From DAIDKA01 sp035503515 (lineage in GTDB: Bacteria; Pseudomonadota; Gammaproteobacteria; Steroidobacterales; Steroidobacteraceae): a stretch of DNA of 64,000 nt. The notes under the pieces are model-generated. The model was given only the letters and a program-made list of their open reading frames with translations, did no database searches and was not told the DNA's origin. The stretch covers positions 73,722 to 137,721 of the forward strand of contig DATJTJ010000046.1 of NCBI GenBank assembly GCA_035503515.1, read 5' to 3'. Position numbers and translations under genes: made by a program. Positions 60,684 to 64,000 of the stretch are shown piece by piece; the stretch's first letter is position 1, and every line of letters starts with the position of its first letter.

Positions 60684-62219
60684 ATGCGCAGCATTCTCTG
60701 GGCGGTTCTGGCCGCAATGTGTGTCCAGGCGGCCCATGCACAGATCAGCCGGGCCCGGGTCACGGGCGGCGAGGTCAGCGGTACGGCCGAGAACGGCCTC
60801 TCGGTCTTCAAGGGCATTCCGTTCGCCGCCCCCCCGGTCGGCCCGCTGCGCTGGAAGGCACCGGCGCCGGTGCGGCCCTGGAAAGGGGTGAAGCCGGCGG
60901 ACGCCTTCGCCCATGCCTGCATGCAGCCGCCGCATTCGCAGGGCAATACCGCGCCGGTCAGCGAGGACTGCCTGTACCTGAACGTGTGGACGCCGGCCAG
61001 GTCGGCCCGTGAACGCCTTCCCGTCATCGTCTGGATCCACGGCGGTGGCTACGTGGGCGGGTCGACCAGCATCAGCCTGTATGACGGCGCGGGCTATGCC
61101 CACAAGGGGGTCGTCCTGGTGAGCCTGGCGTACCGGCTCGGTCCCTACGGCTTCCTGGCCCATCCGGATCTGAGCCGCGAAAGCGGACACGGCTCGGGCA
61201 CCTACGGCATCGAGGACCTGATCGCGGGTCTGAAGTGGGTGCAGAAGAACATCGGCGCCTTCGGCGGCGATGCGCACAACGTCACGATCCTCGGGCACTC
61301 GGCCGGCTCCGGGGCGGTCAGCATCCTGGCGGTGAGCCCGCTGGCCAAGGGACTGTTCGAGCGCGTCATTGCCATGAGCGGCAGCTCCTTCGCTCCGCTG
61401 CAGACCACGGCCGAGGGAGGCGCCGGCCTGAGCATCCCCTCGCTCACGCTGGCCGAGCAAACCGGTGTCACCTTCCTCGCGCGGCTCGGCGTGAAGAGCA
61501 TCGCCGAGGCGCGCAGCCTGAGTGCGGATGCCATCCAGGCGGGCACCGGCGGCGGACTGTCGTTCCGGCCCGTGGCCGATGGCTATGTGCTGCCCGGTGA
61601 TCCCTACAGCCTCTACCAGCAGGGTCGATTCAACGACACGCCGGTCATGCTCGGCGACGTCTCGGATGAAACGCTGGTCTTCGGCGGCCCCAAGTCCCTC
61701 ACGCCGGCCGAGTTCGAAGCCCAGGTCAGACGCCAGTTCGGCGAACAGGCCGATGCCGTACTGGCCGTGCACCCGCATGCCACCGATGCCCAGGCCCTGA
61801 GCGCGGCCCGGCAGCTGCGCAACGACACGCAGTTCGACTGGAGCATGTGGACCTGGGCCCGGGAGCAGTCGCGCCTCGGCAAGGGCAAGGTGTACCAGTA
61901 CTTCTACGACAACCATGCCCCGCAGGCCGAGGGCTCGGGTCACGGCAGCGACGTGGGCTTTCACTTCCAGACGCTGGCCACCCGCGGCACCCCGCGCCCG
62001 CAAGACCTGGCCCTGTCCGACATGATCAGTTCCTACGACATCAATTTCGCGAAGACCGGCGACCCCAACGGCCCGGGCCTGCCGCAGTGGCCGGCCTTCA
62101 CCGACCAGAACCAGCAGGTCATGGTGTTCGATGCCATGCCCGGCGCGCGCACCTATCCGCTCCTCGATCGCGTGAAGGTGCTCGATCCGTACTACGAGCG
62201 GCTGCGCAAGGCGCAGTGA
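60684..62219 (+). CDS. Secreted type-B carboxylesterase
   Basis: 511-residue esterase of the cholinesterase/carboxylesterase B family with a signal peptide (1-19). Oxyanion loop HGGG covers residues 119-122, the nucleophile Ser206 sits in GHSAGSG, and SEDCLYLNVW is the family signature. A catalytic acid is expected near GDVSDETLVF and the His in HGSDVGFHF. It hydrolyses ester bonds of unknown substrates outside the cytosol. Adjacent 13 bases later is the second DUF8021-type gene, as though the two form a unit. Confidence 0.93.
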   Translation: MRSILWAVLAAMCVQAAHAQISRARVTGGEVSGTAENGLSVFKGIPFAAPPVGPLRWKAPAPVRPWKGVKPADAFAHACMQPPHSQGNTAPVSEDCLYLNVWTPARSARERLPVIVWIHGGGYVGGSTSISLYDGAGYAHKGVVLVSLAYRLGPYGFLAHPDLSRESGHGSGTYGIEDLIAGLKWVQKNIGAFGGDAHNVTILGHSAGSGAVSILAVSPLAKGLFERVIAMSGSSFAPLQTTAEGGAGLSIPSLTLAEQTGVTFLARLGVKSIAEARSLSADAIQAGTGGGLSFRPVADGYVLPGDPYSLYQQGRFNDTPVMLGDVSDETLVFGGPKSLTPAEFEAQVRRQFGEQADAVLAVHPHATDAQALSAARQLRNDTQFDWSMWTWAREQSRLGKGKVYQYFYDNHAPQAEGSGHGSDVGFHFQTLATRGTPRPQDLALSDMISSYDINFAKTGDPNGPGLPQWPAFTDQNQQVMVFDAMPGARTYPLLDRVKVLDPYYERLRKAQ

Positions 62220-62232
62220 AGGGAGCACGCAC

Positions 62233-63144
62233 TTGAAGACCATTGCAGCGCTGTGCCTGATCCTGCTGTCCGCCCCCGCCTTCGCGGCGAGCGGATCCCA
62301 GTCACCGCCCGGGCCGTCCGCCTGCGACCGCGAATGCCTCCGCGGCGTCGTCACGCAGGTGCTCTACGCCCTGGTCGACCACGACACCCGCACACTGCCG
62401 GTGACCGACACCCTGCGGGTCACGGAGGACGGAGTCGAAAAGCCGCTCGCCAAGGTCGGTCTGGTCAGGACCGTGACCAAACTGCGCGGCTACCGCCAGG
62501 ACATCATCGACGAGCGCGCCGGACAGAGCATTGCCGGTGTGGTGGTCGAAGAAGACGGCGCACCGGTGCTGCTGGTGGTGCGGGCCAGGGTGCAGGACCA
62601 GAAGATCAGCGAGCTCGAGCTGGTCGCGGCGCGCAGCCGCGCCGAGGGCCTGAGCTTCACCATCGACACGTTCAATGCGCCCAGCCAGGAGATGAGCTTC
62701 GCGCCGCACCTGTCGCAACTGGCCCCGCGCGACCAGGCCATCGCGATCGCCCTGCACTACCCGAAAGGCCTGAACTCGACTCAGACCTTTGCGTCGGTGG
62801 GCACGCCGTTCGCACCGAACACCCGCCGCGTCGAGAATGGCGCCGTGATGGCGGGACCCGACTGCGTCTTCAGTCCCACCTGCAAGGACATCGCGACGCA
62901 GTCACTCGAAATCTTCAAGCGGCTCGGCCATGTCACGGTGCGTTCCATCTACGTGGACGAGCGCATGGGCATCGTCGTGCTGCGCCTGTCCTGGAACGTG
63001 CGCGGTCCGGGTTCCGACAAGCTCACCACCTTCGAGCTGTTCAAGGTGTACGACGGGCAGATCCACAAGGTCGAAGCCTTCATCCGCCTGTTGCCGCCGG
63101 AACTCGACCTGGGAGGATGGCCGATCACGGTCAGCCAGCCCTGA
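62233..63144 (+). CDS. Secreted DUF8021/NTF2-like protein, paralogue of the 56.6 kb gene
   Basis: 303-residue exported protein starting with TTG, preceded by GGGAG at 8 bases. The signal peptide covers about residues 1-18. The mature N-terminus carries the same C-x3-C-L signature (SACDRECLRG), and the C-terminal half repeats VENGAVMAGP, VDERMGIVVL and ELFKVYDGQIHKVEAF, matching its paralogue at 56613-57641. It directly follows the carboxylesterase gene. Role unknown. Confidence 0.8.
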   Translation: MKTIAALCLILLSAPAFAASGSQSPPGPSACDRECLRGVVTQVLYALVDHDTRTLPVTDTLRVTEDGVEKPLAKVGLVRTVTKLRGYRQDIIDERAGQSIAGVVVEEDGAPVLLVVRARVQDQKISELELVAARSRAEGLSFTIDTFNAPSQEMSFAPHLSQLAPRDQAIAIALHYPKGLNSTQTFASVGTPFAPNTRRVENGAVMAGPDCVFSPTCKDIATQSLEIFKRLGHVTVRSIYVDERMGIVVLRLSWNVRGPGSDKLTTFELFKVYDGQIHKVEAFIRLLPPELDLGGWPITVSQP

Positions 63145-63156
63145 GCATCGGGGCGA

Positions 63157-63183
63157 CGGCGGAGACCGCATCCACGTCCGCCG
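63157..63183. terminator. Hairpin between convergent genes
   Basis: CGGCGGA (63157-63163) and TCCGCCG (63177-63183) form seven base pairs around a 13-base loop in the gap between two converging genes. A possible bidirectional transcription barrier; no T run is attached. Confidence 0.35.
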
Positions 63184-63236
63184 GTAACAGCAATCCTGCC
63201 GTATGAGCAAAAGTGCCCGGCTGCGGCGTTGACAGG

Positions 63237-63632
63237 TCAATCCTTCAGCGTCGCGAGGAAGGCGATCACATCGGCGCGCTGCTGCGGATCGGGCAAAATG
63301 CCTGCCATCGGCGTGCCCGGCACCTTGGCGCTGGGATTGGTCAGGAATTCGTCCAGGGTCTCGGCGCTCCAGATCACGCCGTACTTCTTCATGTTCTCGC
63401 TCGGGCCCAGCAGGCTCTTCTTGGTGCCGGCCCTGCGCCCCACGACGCCGACGAGATTGGGACCCACCTTCGAGTTGTCATCCTTGGTCACGGCATGGCA
63501 GGTCGGGCAGGAACTGGACATAAACAGCGCCTTGCCGTTGGCGGCATCGCCCTTGATATCGCCCGCATGAGCGGCGGGCACGGCGAGCAGGGCGGCCAGT
63601 ACGAACAGGCGGAGGGGTCGGATCGCAGACAT
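63237..63632 (-). CDS. Secreted class I cytochrome c
   Basis: 131-residue mono-haem cytochrome with a signal peptide (about 1-23). The haem motif is CPTCH near residue 42, and the axial Met lies in VPGTPMAGILPD. The overall layout (GPNLVGVVGR, YGVIWSAETLDEFLTNP, RADVIAFLATL) matches small cytochromes of the c2/mitochondrial type that serve oxidases and dehydrogenases. Single gene, convergent with the DUF8021-type gene. Confidence 0.93.
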   Translation of the reverse strand: MSAIRPLRLFVLAALLAVPAAHAGDIKGDAANGKALFMSSSCPTCHAVTKDDNSKVGPNLVGVVGRRAGTKKSLLGPSENMKKYGVIWSAETLDEFLTNPSAKVPGTPMAGILPDPQQRADVIAFLATLKD

Positions 63633-63753
63633 GGCCGCATTCTAGCAATCCAACTCGGGCCGGGTGGTTCGATATAGCCGTGCGTCGTCAAATCGGATTA
63701 TCCTCTGCCGTACAAGATTCGGCGTGATCTGAAAAATAAGAGGGGAGTACGCC

Positions 63754-64000
63754 ATGACAAGACGATATCGCTCGTTCTTTCGTGTCCCGTTGCTTGCAGC
63801 ATTCGGCTTCGTCGGCGCATTGCCCTTGATGGGCGCCCAGGATGCACAGGCGCAGACGGCGCAGCAGTCGCGCTGGTCCGATCCTGCGACCTGGCCGAAC
63901 CACAAGGTTCCGGTGGCGGGCGACAAGGTCACCATCGGCCGGGACAAGGACGTGATCCTCGATGTGAGTCCGCCGGCGCTGGACGGCCTGTCGATCGACG
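63754..64000 (+). CDS. G8-domain protein (N-terminus only)
   Basis: Truncated by the window edge after about 82 codons. It begins with a signal peptide (MTRRYRSFFRVPLLAAFG...), then SRWSDPATWPNHKVPVAGDKVTIG, the start of a G8 domain as found in large extracellular or surface proteins with parallel beta-helix. AGAGGGGAG-type purine run (63740-63746) precedes the ATG at a suitable distance. Full length and function cannot be judged here. Confidence 0.75.
   Translation, partial: MTRRYRSFFRVPLLAAFGFVGALPLMGAQDAQAQTAQQSRWSDPATWPNHKVPVAGDKVTIGRDKDVILDVSPPALDGLSID

Noticed and set aside
60303..62354. About 680-codon open frame opposite the carboxylesterase
   Set aside because: Antisense to a gene with intact catalytic motifs; no recognisable protein signature.
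1..64000. CRISPR arrays, tRNA, rRNA or prophage
   Set aside because: No regularly spaced direct repeats, no cloverleaf or rRNA core sequence and no phage structural genes were recognised by eye.

Overview
The window is high-GC proteobacterial chromosome, read as gammaproteobacterial of the Steroidobacter/Nevskia/Xanthomonas type. Evidence is the mnmG-pyrF pair, uvrD-trkA-trkH, the gmk-rpoZ-spoT-ridA-recG-ubiA string, a bioBFCD cluster and a complete aa3-type oxidase locus. This lineage is inferred from gene content; I saw no rRNA, tRNA, CRISPR array or prophage. Genes are tightly packed with many 1-4 bp start/stop overlaps (ATGA, GTGA, TTGA, TGATG), and several GTG, TTG and probably one CTG start.

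Layout. 0-4.3 kb: an orphan beta-class DNA methyltransferase, then an S33 hydrolase and a NatAB-type ABC exporter read leftward. 4.3-7.1 kb: mnmG and pyrF. 7.1-16.1 kb, leftward: gloB, a TPR protein, a di-haem peroxidase, an AI-2E family protein, uvrD, trkA, trkH and a divergent CheD-like protein. 16.1-24.3 kb: haem A synthesis and cytochrome oxidase (ctaC, ctaD, a 49-residue membrane protein, ctaG, ctaE, then SURF1, an Sco-like protein, ctaA, ctaB). 24.3-28.1 kb: bioB-F-C-D. 28.2-32.4 kb: a Tat-exported carotenoid oxygenase, then a BlaI-type repressor with an M56 peptidase/Sel1-repeat membrane protein under a clear promoter-operator. 32.5-39 kb: housekeeping string gmk-rpoZ-spoT-ridA-recG-ubiA.

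39-64 kb is more accessory: a TonB-dependent receptor, a zinc-ribbon metallopeptidase, a two-gene secreted module of unknown role, a short-chain dehydrogenase, photolyase and NAD(P)-binding protein, a lone TnpB-like gene beside debris, an S9 peptidase, an EamA transporter, a methyltransferase coupled to a DsbA-like protein, a PanE-like reductase and an OsmC protein. From 56.6 kb to the right edge most products are exported: two paralogous proteins resembling DUF8021/NTF2-like domains, a type-B carboxylesterase, two cytochromes c, a DoxX-DUF805 fusion, a protein with only secretin N-domains, and the start of a G8-domain protein.

The most unusual items are the BlaI/M56-Sel1 regulator, the TnpB-like protein lacking the usual RuvC-II glutamate, the CheD-like protein with a displaced catalytic cysteine, the CTG-initiated DsbA-like gene, the pore-less secretin domain protein, and the secreted-protein clusters at 42.6-44.8 and 56.6-63.1 kb.
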